Assembly: GCF_965638725.1 (NCBI RefSeq)
Contig: NC_134963.1
Span: 6,517,501 to 6,581,500 of the forward strand
DNA: 64,000 nt
Origin: Aptenodytes patagonicus
Lineage: Eukaryota; Chordata; Aves; Sphenisciformes; Spheniscidae
Direction of reading: 5' to 3'
In this document: in pieces, positions 1 to 11,276 of the stretch
How the letters are laid out: every line of letters begins with the position of its first letter
Numbering within the stretch: position 1 is the stretch's first letter
Program-made: the position numbers and the translations under genes
Notes under the pieces: generated by a model
Seen by the model: only the letters and a program-made list of their open reading frames with translations
Database searches by the model: none
Told to the model about the DNA's origin: nothing

Positions 1-3000
1 AGCTCTTAATATGCATGTCAGACGATTGAAACTTTTCTTACACCTTTCCCAACTGAAAGTTAACTTTATTATAGCCTACCCTAGAGAAAAACATTCTCAA
101 TTTCAATTCCTTAAATCACAATTTTATCAAAATGTACCAAATCCCTCACTCAGCTCCAGCACCAATTAATCACAAATTAAGACTAGAACTAATAAAGGCT
201 GTAGCACATTAGAAACTATCTTGATCACCCTACCTAAGCCCTCTTCCCCTGGGATCACCTGTCCCCTGTGCTGTCTTTTCACACAGCACTGAGTGCTGTC
301 TGTGGCTTGTACAAAGACGTGCCCTGGTTTCTGCTTGCAGTTACAAGCTATGCGGCGAATTTCGTTTTCAACTGCTAATTTCCACTTCATACAGTTTTTT
401 AAAAGTAAATACAATAGCGACCATCTCCCCAAATAAAACATCTCTGTATTCATCACGCTTCTGAACAAAACAGAAGCGCAGTGCTAGCACTGCCTAGAGC
501 GGGTAAATAATTAAAAAATACGTACATTTTAAAGAAAATACTGTCTTCAAATGTACAACATTTCATTAAACATTCTCTAGATATAACACATTCCATACCT
601 GGCAAGACTGTTACAAAAACGCTTATTTTTGAACGACATTCAATCTAAGAAAAAGTCCTTGTGAGAGATGCCAGCTCAGAACTGTCTGCTGTGTCTCATT
701 TCACTTCTCTTGTAAAACACCGGGATACAATAGGCTTTTAAGAGAGAAGAGCTCATGTTTGTGAGCTTCTGACGAGGAAGGGCTCTGGAGAGATGTGAGG
801 GAACAAGCTGTAGCAGCCTAGAAGCAGGGGATGCGAGGCAATGCAATGGGCACAGCCAGTTTTGAAGGATACACAGGTTGGGAGGGAGGGGGGAACACAG
901 GTTTGATTTTGAGGGAGGGAGATGGCTCAAGGAACTGGTGGCTTAGTCCAGCCGGAGCACACTGAACAAGTAACTGCTGACGCTCCATCTTTAAAACCAG
1001 AATTGAGATACAAGTCCAAAGGCAGCAAATGTTGGTCCAACATAAATGAAGTCGCTAAGTCAGAGCACACAGAAATGATTCCTGCGCTACAGTATTTCAC
1101 AATCACTCTTGCAGTTGGATAAGGTTATTTGACTGTGTTAATAGCCTTCTTGTCGGCTGTTCCAGAATTCAAGAACTCATGTCAAAAATATTTGCTGGGC
1201 TGACAGGGAGGTGCCAGCACCCTTCCCTACACACAAAATACATCATCAGCACTACGAAGCCAGCAATGGAAAACTGGAGGATCCAGATTCAAGTCCCAGA
1301 AGGAATGCTGTGTTTGGGCTCTGCCATTAATGCCTTAAGAAGAAGCCCACGCTGAAGACTGCAATACTACGGCCTTCCTCCCATTTATGGGGCGAGAATT
1401 TATTTGGTGACAAGTCAGAGTCAGCAGAGGCTGGAAAGCAGACCGCCTGGGATTTGCACTGAGTCAATCCATCCCCAATTATCAGGGCTCCCAGGACCAA
1501 ATGTGGGCATCAAGAAAACTTGATAGCTCAGCAGCAAATCCCAAATGGGTAGAGCAGCCCTCCCTCACTGAAGGATATCTGCTCTATCTGCATTGCCTGG
1601 GTTGAATTTGTTCCTTCTCCCCTAAAATCCTCTTAAGGACAAGACAAAAAGCAAAAGCAGTTTTCATGATTCAGCCTCAAAAGAGATTTGGAGGGATGGC
1701 AGCGTGTCACTTGTGCTGCTGGGGGAGTAGATAAGAGACGTCAGAGTAGACGTAAGGGGAATGGAGTCTTTAATGATTTATGGACAGTGGAAACTAGAGA
1801 GAGTCCACACACAGCGTGAAGCTCAGCTAAGCTGTGTGGGAATGTGCCGGGACAGCATTCTTTTTCAATGGCTGCCCATTCACCTTGTTTCTGAACAGGT
1901 CTGTCTCACTGCAGTAACAATTTCTATAATATTTTTGTTTTAAAAGCAACACAGAATGAAAGCGTCTGTACATCAGATATTTCCATTCCATAACATTAAT
2001 TTGTTTGGATGTTGGGCAGACTTGCTGGCTAAAATCCTTAGCAGGTTTAAACAGCTGTTCATTCACCGTATTTGTCAAACTACCAGCTGAAAAGCTGCTA
2101 CTCCTTCTCTTCTCTGTCTAAAAGGCAGCTACGAAATCTCTGTAAAACTTCAGAAATCCTTCTAAAATAGAGCTGGTAAGTCAGTTTTTGGAAAGGAAAT
2201 AGAGGAACCAACACAACAAACCCACAGAAAGTCACAGCTCTGAATGCCCTTGCTTGTGCAGGCATAAAACCACTTCTATAAATGCGAAGCAGCATTTATA
2301 TCTCGGATACCTTCCAATACCACTGGGACACCCGAGTATTTTTCCGACACTTCTCAGCATTAGAAACCTCATTCTGCTCATCCCCAACCACATGTCCTTT
2401 TCTCCGCCCCCAGTATAAACACAGGGATCGAGTCCCATGAACAAAGACGCACTGGAGAGCGGACAGATTGCCGTCCTTTAAATCTTGCCATCTCATTTTC
2501 TTGCCCTGAGTGAGGAAAGCAGCCTGTGCAGAAAAGCTGTGTCCTACATTCTTGCCCAGCCACCGTGTGATTTCTCAACAGAAATAACACAGTCACTAAA
2601 GCATCAGACAAAATCTAGGTTTGTTTCTTGCCTTATAGAAACATCACTGCAGAAGTCCAACTCTGGTCAGAACACATTTTACCCACCAGATTCACAAGCA
2701 ACATCTGGAATTTCAAAAAAATCTGAAGATTTTTTAAATCTGCATTTTCCTCAATGAGTTTATTTGGCAAGTTATGTGGTATTGCAGCTTCTCCTACCCA
2801 CACAGCTCTTGGGGATAAGAGATGCGAAAAAATAAATGCATAAAAATAGAATCATGATACCTTAGAGCTATTTTAACTTACTTAAATTTACTACTTTTCA
2901 AGTTGGTAGACTAGTTTTAAAACAGCAGTTACTTCAAGCATCACTTAAGATAATACAAATTATTGAGAGCTCATACACCCAAGTCTCTACGTAACTTTGG

Positions 3001-3018
3001 CTTGTACCTATCTATTTC
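1..3018. other. Region downstream of CCDC62, no gene recognised
   Basis: This stretch follows the CCDC62 stop codon on the minus strand, so its right end should be CCDC62 3' UTR and the rest intergenic. Open frames here are all under about 100 codons, overlap on both strands and resemble no family I know. In mammals HIP1R follows CCDC62, but I see neither a CpG island nor a HIP1R exon, so that gene would start further left, outside the window. No repeat family was recognised. Confidence 0.6.
2759..2764 (-). terminator. Candidate CCDC62 poly(A) signal
   Basis: TTTATT on the plus strand reads AATAAA on the minus strand, about 255 nt past the CCDC62 stop codon. It is the first canonical hexamer I noticed after the stop. 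Its use is an inference; other hexamers lie further left. Confidence 0.45.
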
Positions 3019-6000
3019 TTAAATGTAACAAGCACATAACCTTTTTGAGCTGGCACATTTCATCTCTTGTGCAGTCTTGAGGCAGTCGCAATCTTTTCCA
3101 TGCCATATACTTCCATCTCCTTTTATGGGTTTGAAAATCTTCAACCATTCCGGATCTGATACTGGCTTCCACCATGCATCTTTTTTTATGATGAAGTTTT
3201 TACTACAGGAATCAGATTCAGACTTGTGAATTGCAACAGGAGTCTCTCTGCTTTTTTGGCCAAACAGAATTCCAGTTCTCTCTTCCCAGGTTTTATTTTC
3301 ATTATCAGTTTTGTCAGATGTGATGGTGTTCTGGATCAAAGTACTTTGCAAATCTACACAAGAACTGACGTTAAGCCAATGCTCATATTCAGGTAAAGGT
3401 GACTCAAAGGTTTGTTGGTCTCTGCTTTCCACTCCATTCTCAGAAATTCCCCTGTTACTCAATGGCCTTGTGCTGTTTGCCTCACAAAATACTTTGCTGC
3501 CTAGCTCATCGGAGCTTGATGCAACATCCTGCTTTTCTTCTTCTTCTTCCGTAAGGACAGCCAAGACTTTCACAACTTTTTGACACTGGTTTAAGTACGC
3601 TGAGGTAGTTTCCTCCAAGTCTGATGCATTCAGTAATAGTCTATTATCTACTTCACACATCTCAGAGGTGGTTTTTACCCTACTTTTTGGAACTTGTGCA
3701 GTTCCACACTCCTCGCATATCCCGTGGGTGCCCTCAGTCCTAACCGTGTCTGTCTCGCTGTTACTTTCAGGGGCAGAGAATGCCATACCTATGCTACAAT
3801 GGTATGATAAAGAAAACAGTCAGAAATACTGCATTTAAAGAGCATACATAACTGTACTCAAGGTTAAAGCTATACATTAACCAGAGGCTGTAGCCATGGT
3901 TCTGCGGTAGTTCATATGCCAACAGGCAGCTGTATCCTGCCAAAACCCGACAGAAGTCTGCCCAGATTTGGCTGTTACTTTCCGAAATCAGTCTGAGAGT
4001 TCCCTCATGTTTTATACAGTGTGATGATTCTATCTGAGCCTCCAGGGTGTGCACCAATTTCCTAATCTGAAAGCAAAATAAACTTTGATTTTTAAACAAA
4101 AGCAGTAGCGGGCCAGATTAACACCCCTACCTCCAGACTATTCAATTTTTTTAAAAAATCATTAACTGTCTGGCCTGCATACAACGCTTTATTCTGTGAC
4201 CGATACTCATGGTGTCTCCTGACCAAGTTAAAAAAAGGTATCTGACAACTTCACTGGACGTTTGTGGTTGAGTCCAGCAAAGCCATCTTGACACAGCACA
4301 CATCTCTCTCAGGATGTTAGTTGTGGCTGAACAGTGAAGTCTCTTTCTGAGAGTAAACTACTAAAAAAAAAAGAGAAAAAAAAAATTACTTTACCTCCTT
4401 TCATGTGCTGCCTTTTCATGCTTTTGCCTTAATTCCTGAGAGCTCTCCAAATTGACATGAAGAAATTGCAAGTCACGCTGCTGTTTTACGTAGATCTGTT
4501 TAAAGATAGTAACGCGCATTAGTGAAAGTCTGGAGTGCAGGAACATTGTCATCAGGCACTAACTCATTGCTTGTCTTCCAAAAATATCCTCAAAACATTT
4601 TTATAAACCAACACCTGTAGTCAAACTATTGTCAAAGCCTTTCAAATCTAAGGGGCCACCTCTGCATGTATTTAGGAAAATAACATTTTGCAGCAATAAA
4701 CAGTATTTTTCTTAGAAGACTGCAGTGTTCTTCTGAGATGGAACCACATTGAACCATAAATACAAAATCATTACTGTTATTTGATATTCAATACATGTTG
4801 TTATTACGTTGTTCAGAGGTTTGCAGAATTACAGGACATGAATGACGATCATGGCATTTGGCTTTCACTGCAGGGAATTTTTTGTAAAGCTGATGTAGAA
4901 GGTAACATACCGATCAATTATTTGCAATTAAAAAAAAAAAAAATGGAACATGCCTTGAGAACCTCAAATGAGTGCAGGTGAAAACACCAGTTCTAAGTCT
5001 CTCTTGAAAAACAGATCTTTCAGTACACCATGCCCCTTTACGCTGCGTGAGTTCACCTTGGGCATGTGTGCGAGGCAGCCGGCCCCACTCCCGCTGCCTT
5101 TCACGTGGTTCCTCGAGCCTAGCACTCTCGGGTTATACATACGCACCGATGAACTGTTACCTCAACAGGGTGCCCCATCTGACTGCTGTGAGGGTGGCAT
5201 TACACTCATTGTAGGACCAAGTAAATACAATTATACAAAAAAGGCTAAAAGCACATGTAAATACAAGGATTTGTACCATGGGTTTTTAATTATAACAACA
5301 ACAACAACAACAAAAATCAACATTCTGTAGGGACCCCAGCAAGGCAGAAACAGCAAATTTTGGGTTTTTTTCTTAATTAAGAACAGCTAGATCAAACTTG
5401 TTATACTGTTCCAGGCAGATCTGATGTTATTGAAAAGTGCCTTCATAATCTCAGAGTAGAAACATAATTAGGTTTGTACCTGTCGCAAACTTGACAGTTC
5501 TGTGTCAGTCCGCGCTTGTTTAGACTTGGCAAACTGAAGAAGTTGATCCTTTCTCTTTGCTTTCTCAACTGTTTCAAAACATATACAATTTTTTAATTAC
5601 TTAAAGCGAATAGACACAAAGCAAGTACATTTGTTAACACGTATGTCTGTAGCAGTGGAAACAGGTACCTAACCAAAACAAAAGCATTTTATTAAGATCA
5701 ATGGGATCTGTTTCCCTTCCAAATAAAAAGAGCACAAAAACCGTAAGACAACTAAAAAGATCAAGTATTTTCCTTGGACTTTTCACCAGCACCTAGCTTT
5801 ATTTTACTAGCAGCATTATTCTGCTTCATTGACTGATTCATTTTACTTTTTCATGTTAACATTCTTCCATGGAAAGGAAATTCAGTAATTAATTCCAATT
5901 CATGCCTTGTGCAGGGAAGCGCTGGGAAATACTTCCCATTACTATTGTTTTTAAAATAATGAGACATGGATCAATATTTGGCAAAGGTAATGGCAGATAA

Positions 6001-9000
6001 AAAGCGATTGGCAAGTAAATCACCTCACAGCAGAGGACATCTTTCATCACCTAATCTTTCAAGGTATATATTGCTTGTCTGTAAGAATACTGCAGCAACC
6101 ATCAGCCTGCCTTTCTTATCCACTGCAGCACAGAAGAGTTCCTCTCTACCCAAAACCAAAGCGAAGATATCAACAGATAGCAAGCTGCAGTTTTCCAAGT
6201 CCTGCATATTAAACCAGTCTAAACCAAAACCATCAGTTAAAGAAAAGCAAGAGAAAAAGATGGTTTGTAAACATACTGCTTCCATACAAACACCAGAGGG
6301 AGCGGAGGGGCTGGTAATTTCGTAGGGCCTAAGCTTTAGGTTTTGCATGTGGCTTCTTTTCGGTAGGTCACCATTTTCTATGCAACCTGTGTCAGAAGGG
6401 AGAATGCCACCCCCATTTATTGCGTTAATACCACAGGAGTCACGAAAGCATCAAAAATTTTCAAGAGAGAGAGAATCCTCTGAGCTATTTATTCCTCCAT
6501 GCGTAATCATATTGGTGAACTTTGTGCTTTTACAAGATTTTATAAACTGTCCCTGCAGAAGCCCTAGATACTGCTTTCATGGAAGAATGACACACAAAGC
6601 CTTTATTAAACTGCAAGAAAGGTAGATAAGAAGCTGCCCCCTTCACAGATATTAGTGAACTGTGGTTGTCTAGAAGTCTCTTGAGCTGTTGAAAGCTAAG
6701 GCATGAAAAGCCAGCTGCCCACGCTTACCAATAAGTGCGAGCTCATTCCTCAAGCAGCCATTTTCTTGTTTGAGGTGAGTGATTTCTTCCTGCTGCTTAT
6801 TATTTTCTTTCATCTTTTCACAGAGGTCATCTTTAAAACAAAATGTAGTATTTCCCAGAATGAAAAGGAATCATGCTGGTCCACACTAAACTAGGTGCCC
6901 AGTATAAACATTTACCTTTCAGCTTATTTGTTTCAAGTATTAGTTCTTTCAGTCTCAGTTTGAGGTCTTGCTTTTCTTTGTTGAGACTGAATTCCTCCAT
7001 CTTTGCTGCACGCAATGCACTTTCCAGCTTTTTGAATTTAGATGTAAACTCAGTAATGTGATCAGTTGTTTCAAGTATAGCCTCATCCTGAAATACGAAA
7101 TGGAACGTATTCTTGATTATTGTTTTATCTTCATGAATGGATTTTGACAAAACAACAGTACATCTTACTGCAGTAGTTATAGCTACTTCACAGATTTTCT
7201 TCTGAGCTCTTGAGAAAATAAGTAAATCAAAGCCGGGAAACAAGCTCGTTTACGAAAATAAACCAGTTTATTGTTTGCTGACCACTTTTCCCTTCTCAAA
7301 CAAGGCTAAGAATTAAACAGCAGTGAGATCAACAGTGACTAAACCACTGCGGTACAGTCACCAATAACTCCACTGCAGTTTGACCACATTTAGTGCCTGA
7401 TGAGACGACAGATGTTACCTTCAGCTTAAGCATAGTAAGTAGCTCCTGTTCTCTCGCTTGCAGCTGGCCTGTTTTAGCAGACAGTTCCAAAACTGAGCAG
7501 TGGAGACTTTGATTTTTCTCCTAGTGAACAGAAGTAAGAGTGTCAGCTACTACTTCAGTGATTCAGAGTTGCTATTTTTCCAGTAAATGTGTGCACAACT
7601 TTATTTAAACATCATGAATGGCAATGTGGGATTCTGAGCAAGCCGTGAGGATCTGGAGAAAAGAGGACTGGAGTAAACATTGTTCCCCAATTTGTTACAA
7701 CCACACGTGCTTGCAATCAAGGATCTTAATATCCTGCATGTCTTAAGTCAAGCCGATTAGACAGATGAAAGCACACAATACTGCTTTACTGTATTACATA
7801 CAGGGGAAAAAATTATCCCAATAAACACATCATTGCCAAATCACTTAAAAAAAAAATCCAGAACCCTTAAATACCAATTATTTTTATATCCTTAAACCTT
7901 TTTCAGAATATTACAGCTCATCATAGTAGTCAAAGCTGTAAATCAAACTTTCTGGAACCTCCCAAGCAGGTACCAGTACCGTTCCAGGGGCCAACACTGC
8001 CTTTTGCAATCACAGCGCCTGACATTTTTGGAGGCAAGTGGTTCTGAGCAGTGCTCCCCAAAACTAAGCAAACAAACAGCAAACTCCAAATCCTAGCTTA
8101 AGAAAGCTTTTCTGCCGCTTTTTTTTCCTCCCAACACATCAAAGCCTTATCTTAATCTAACATTACTGTACTAAAAGACAAATGCAACTCAAGAGCCTTA
8201 ATATGAAATATTTATTCATTAGTGAAACTCACAAATGCCACTGGCATTCTGTACATACATGGACTGCAAAATCAGGCCATTACTCAACTCCTACCTCCAG
8301 AGCCTGACAGTGAACAGTTGCATCTGTTACTTTTTGAGACAGCTCTTTAAACTTCTGTTGTGTATTTTCAAATGTTGTCTTACTGTCATTCTGCTGAGAT
8401 TCTAAGAACTTTAACCTTTTGGTCAGTGATTTTATAATTTCATTTCTCTTGTTCAGCTCATCTGAAAAGAAAGGAGACAAGGTATCTGTGAGAAAACAGC
8501 TCACTATCATGCAATTTTTCAAATCTCAGAAACAATTTAATCCAGTGTTTCAAAATCCTGCGATTCAGGAACGGATGCTCGCATCGCATACTCTGACGCA
8601 GGATTCCCTAGCTACCCAGGTCAGATGGAATACAAACTCTGTGGTGACCTCTCTACTATGGCTGTGAAACAAGACTATTCAGAGCTGCCAGGTGATTCGC
8701 CGGTTGGCTTGCGGATGATGTCAGAGCTGCGCAGCAGAACGTCAGAGCACAAGCTCTGCAGTACACCAGCATGTTTGCAAATTGTTCTCTTTCCCCACAT
8801 TTATTTAATCAGATTTTCTTTAAGGAATCCACAGGAGCAATTTACATATTCAAACGAGAAAGAGCTATCTGATTATCAAAGCCCCTTCAAGATCAGATCA
8901 CTTTAGTACCATCGCGGAAGTTTTGATCTCAGGAAGACGACAACCAAATTTAAGGCCAAAAAGTAGGAAACGGTTCCTTGTATGATGCAAAACTGCTATT

Positions 9001-9544
9001 GAGGGGTCTAAGCACCTGAACGTACTTAAAAGACTTAAAAGGGTCTTATTCTTTATACACACAATACTTACTGTTTAGTAAGTTGCATCGTTCTGCTAAA
9101 GTCAGTACTTTTTGCCGGTCATCTTCCCAGGCTAGAAGCTGTCTCTGATGCACTGCCACCATGTCATTGAGTTCCTTATCACGATCTTTCAGTTCTGCAA
9201 TTAAAAACTGGAGTTCTTGCCTCTGTTTCTGAATGGTGCTGTTCTCAAGGCTTGGGCTAAGTTTCTGTAAAAGGTAACACATGGAACACATTTCAACATA
9301 AAGAAGAAGCGACAAATTCTCTGATAATAAACTTGACGTTTTAATTTAAGTTAAAATATTTTTATATTATAAACAGAGACCATTCCAAAAAGTTCCTCAT
9401 GCTTGTGGTACCACCTGTGGTCCCTGACTGAAACCGTTGGCGGTACAGTGAGTAATTTCATGTTCAAAATAGAGCGCTCCGATTGTTAACTGTACTTTTA
9501 TTCTTTACCTGGGGCGAAGCAGAACGCGGCAGCGGTGAATTCAT
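3019..9544 (-). CDS. CCDC62: Coiled-coil domain-containing protein 62, complete
   Basis: Ten coding exons (minus strand): 9544-9509, 9264-9072, 8461-8295, 7520-7419, 7087-6916, 6830-6729, 5568-5480, 4495-4395, 4061-3979, 3788-3019. They sum to 1815 nt, 604 aa; human is about 684 as I recall. Exons 2-8 encode a long heptad-rich coiled coil beginning with KDRDKELNDMVAVHQ, a stretch nearly identical to mammalian CCDC62. The last exon encodes a 255-residue, Ser/Glu-rich, poorly conserved tail with a short EEEEE run and a conserved-looking WLKIFKP patch near the end. Exons 9 and 10 are the least certain: their acceptors were chosen by phase from two AGs five bases apart. I see no LXXLL box, although human CCDC62 (ERAP75) is described as an oestrogen-receptor coactivator. 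Mouse Ccdc62 is testis-enriched and needed for spermiogenesis. DENR lies directly upstream on the same strand, as in mammals. Confidence 0.92.
5294..5314. repeat. (AAC)n microsatellite
   Basis: About seven perfect AAC/ACA units inside a CCDC62 intron (between the exons ending at 4495 and 5480). A simple repeat with no evident function. Confidence 0.9.
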
Positions 9545-9618
9545 AGGGGTCTGGGGACCAGAGCGCTACCAGGCACTGGTGGATACTGGTAACTATTTAT
9601 GACTGTAACGTTCAGCAT
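9541..9618 (-). promoter_or_regulatory. 25-codon upstream ORF overlapping the CCDC62 start (ATGA)
   Basis: On the minus strand an ATG at 9618 opens 25 codons that end at TGA 9543-9541. That stop shares two bases with the CCDC62 start ATG at 9544-9542, giving an ATGA overlap. The same frame extends up to another ATG at 9894, so the ORF may be longer. Such stop/start overlaps can support termination-reinitiation. Whether this segment is in the mature 5' UTR depends on a transcription start and splicing that I cannot see. Confidence 0.5.
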
Positions 9619-9951
9619 GGAGGCTGCCTCTGATTTAAGCGCTACATGGTTACCCGCCGAGACTGCTGCTGACCCGGCAACCCTGCAGGAACGACAAACG
9701 CCAAGCCGTTGAGAAGCGACCGAGGCGGGGGCGCGGCCCTGCGGCCTCCCACGGCCTGAGGAGGGCCCCGAGGTGCCACCAGCACGGGCGAGCGGCCCCC
9801 CTCCGCCGACCGCTCCCGGGGCAGGCCTGCAGGCCCCCCCCATCCCCTCCCGCACGGCGGGGCCGGGGCCCGGGGTCCCCCCCGGGCCCTTCACCCTCCC
9901 CGCCGCTCCCGCCCGTTACTCCGCGCCCCCCGCCAAACCCACCGGCGCCCT

Positions 9952-9969
9952 CGCCGTGACGTCACGGCG
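9952..9969. promoter_or_regulatory. Perfect 18-bp palindrome centred on a full CRE
   Basis: The full CRE octamer TGACGTCA sits at 9957-9964, and the five bases on each side are complementary, making an 18-bp perfect inverted repeat. CREB, CREM and ATF1 bind this octamer. It lies about 410 bp upstream of the CCDC62 ATG within the CpG island, a plausible position for a promoter-proximal element. Confidence 0.75.
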
Positions 9970-10030
9970 GCGCCCCGCCCCCGCCAGCCGTTGAGTGGCC
10001 GCCTCGGGCGACGGTTGGGCAGAAGCTCCG

Positions 10031-10054
10031 CCCCCCCCCCCCCCCCCCCCCCCC
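10031..10054. repeat. Poly-C tract, 24 nt
   Basis: An uninterrupted run of 24 C at the upstream edge of the CCDC62 CpG island. On the minus strand it is poly-G and could fold into a G-quadruplex. The exact length in the assembly may be unreliable. Confidence 0.9.
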
Positions 10055-10130
10055 GCAGCCCTAGGACGGCGGGTTCGAGTCCCGTGCCCGCCCGAGGCCG
10101 CACTCCGCCGGCGGGGCTGGAGCTGTCGGG

Positions 10131-11040
10131 AAAAACGTGAGAATTAATAAAAATTTTAATAGGAGACGAGTAAGAACCCGACTGGCTGTTACAGGACGGA
10201 GGTAACTACCCTGCTCGGCTTTCAAATGGAACAACTACAGCGACAGTTACCCCGTTAGAGACACCATTCTCAACTAAACCCATCAGCTTCTAAACAAAAA
10301 ACCACAGAAAAAAAGAACTTTACCGGTAGAGGACAGGGTGCACGATGCATCACCCCCTTGGGTTTGACCTCATCTAAGTTTTACAGTGACAGGAGAATGT
10401 CAGTTCCAGGACTCTGCCGCCAGGGAGCATTTAATGTTATTAAACGGAGCAGTGAAATACAAAGCACCAAGTCGATGCCTGAGGCTGTCTGCAGGAGTAT
10501 GGAGAGCAGAGCAGCACAGCTGGCACCCCACCTTACCTGCTGCGTGAACACAGTTCGTGGAAACAAACAGTGGTCACTATAAAGTTGTGTTAATTACTAC
10601 CATTCTTGAACTAGCAGTATGCTAAAAGCACAAAGCCACTAAAATTGCCTCACCTAGAAGACCGGCAGGGCTAGGAGTTCATTTGGAATTAGGAAAACAG
10701 GCTAAACGTTTCAGACATATTCACACGTTCCTCAGTGTTTCCACTTAATAGAATACAATAGTTCAGTTGGAAGGGACCTACAACGATCATCTAGTCCAAC
10801 TGCCTGACCACTTCAGGATTCATTTTCCTTTAATTGTTAACAAACCTTTAGAGCGTTTGCCCCATTCTAAGATTTTATGCAGGGAAATCAGAGGTACGAG
10901 TTTCTGTACATTAGCCACGTGCCTTGTTCACTTAAGTTCAGCAGAAAGGACAGCAGATGAAAAATAAGCTTTTAATGACTTAAATTATTATTTTCCTGTA
11001 AGATTGTTAGAGGAAAGTAGCTGTAAAGAAAACAGAAACT
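10131..11040. other. Intergenic between CCDC62 promoter and DENR 3' end
   Basis: AT-rich sequence between the CCDC62 CpG island and the DENR poly(A) signal. Apart from one short CR1 fragment I see no gene, RNA gene or strong motif here. Confidence 0.7.
10751..10835 (-). mobile_element. CR1 LINE fragment (3' end, minus orientation)
   Basis: The stretch contains the hallmark TTGGAAGGGACC followed by ATCATCTAGTCCAAC, the reverse complement of the 3' end of avian CR1 elements, preceded by a degraded copy of the terminal octamer repeat near 10751. Only the extreme 3' end remains and there is no coding capacity. The right border is vague. Confidence 0.8.
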
Positions 11041-11062
11041 GTATTTGGTGAGGAATAGTAAT

Positions 11063-11068
11063 TTTATT
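11063..11068 (-). terminator. DENR poly(A) signal
   Basis: AATAAA on the minus strand, about 210 nt past the DENR stop codon, in an AT-rich context. It is the likely 3' end of the DENR mRNA. Confidence 0.65.
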
Positions 11069-11276
11069 TAAATCTACTTCATGCGTAAGCATGATAGAAC
11101 CCCAATTTAACTTTGGCAAATATCACAACAAAAAAACCAAGCAGCCTATACAGAACAGTGAAAATGCCAAGGATACGGGTTCTCCACAGTTTCACTGCAG
11201 AGCAAATGGATTTAGAAGCCTCACTTTGGCTACATCATTTATAACCATATAATTAAATAAAGGTAGTCTTTCACTC

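Larger units (their letters stand above)
9640..10130 (-). promoter_or_regulatory. CCDC62 CpG-island promoter
   Basis: A sharply GC-rich, CpG-dense block begins just upstream of the CCDC62 start codon and ends near 10130, with AT-rich sequence on both sides. It contains the CRE palindrome at 9952-9969, several GC boxes and a poly-C tract. No other gene starts to its right, so I assign it to CCDC62. No TATA box was seen, and the exact start site is unknown. Confidence 0.8.

Noticed and set aside
1-3018. HIP1R first exons expected by mammalian synteny
   Set aside because: No CpG island, start context or ANTH-domain-like coding was found; the gene presumably begins beyond the left edge.
10066-10090. 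tRNA B-box-like GGGTTCGAGTCCCG
   Set aside because: No matching A box, anticodon arm or acceptor stem within about 75 bases upstream, where a 24-nt poly-C lies instead.
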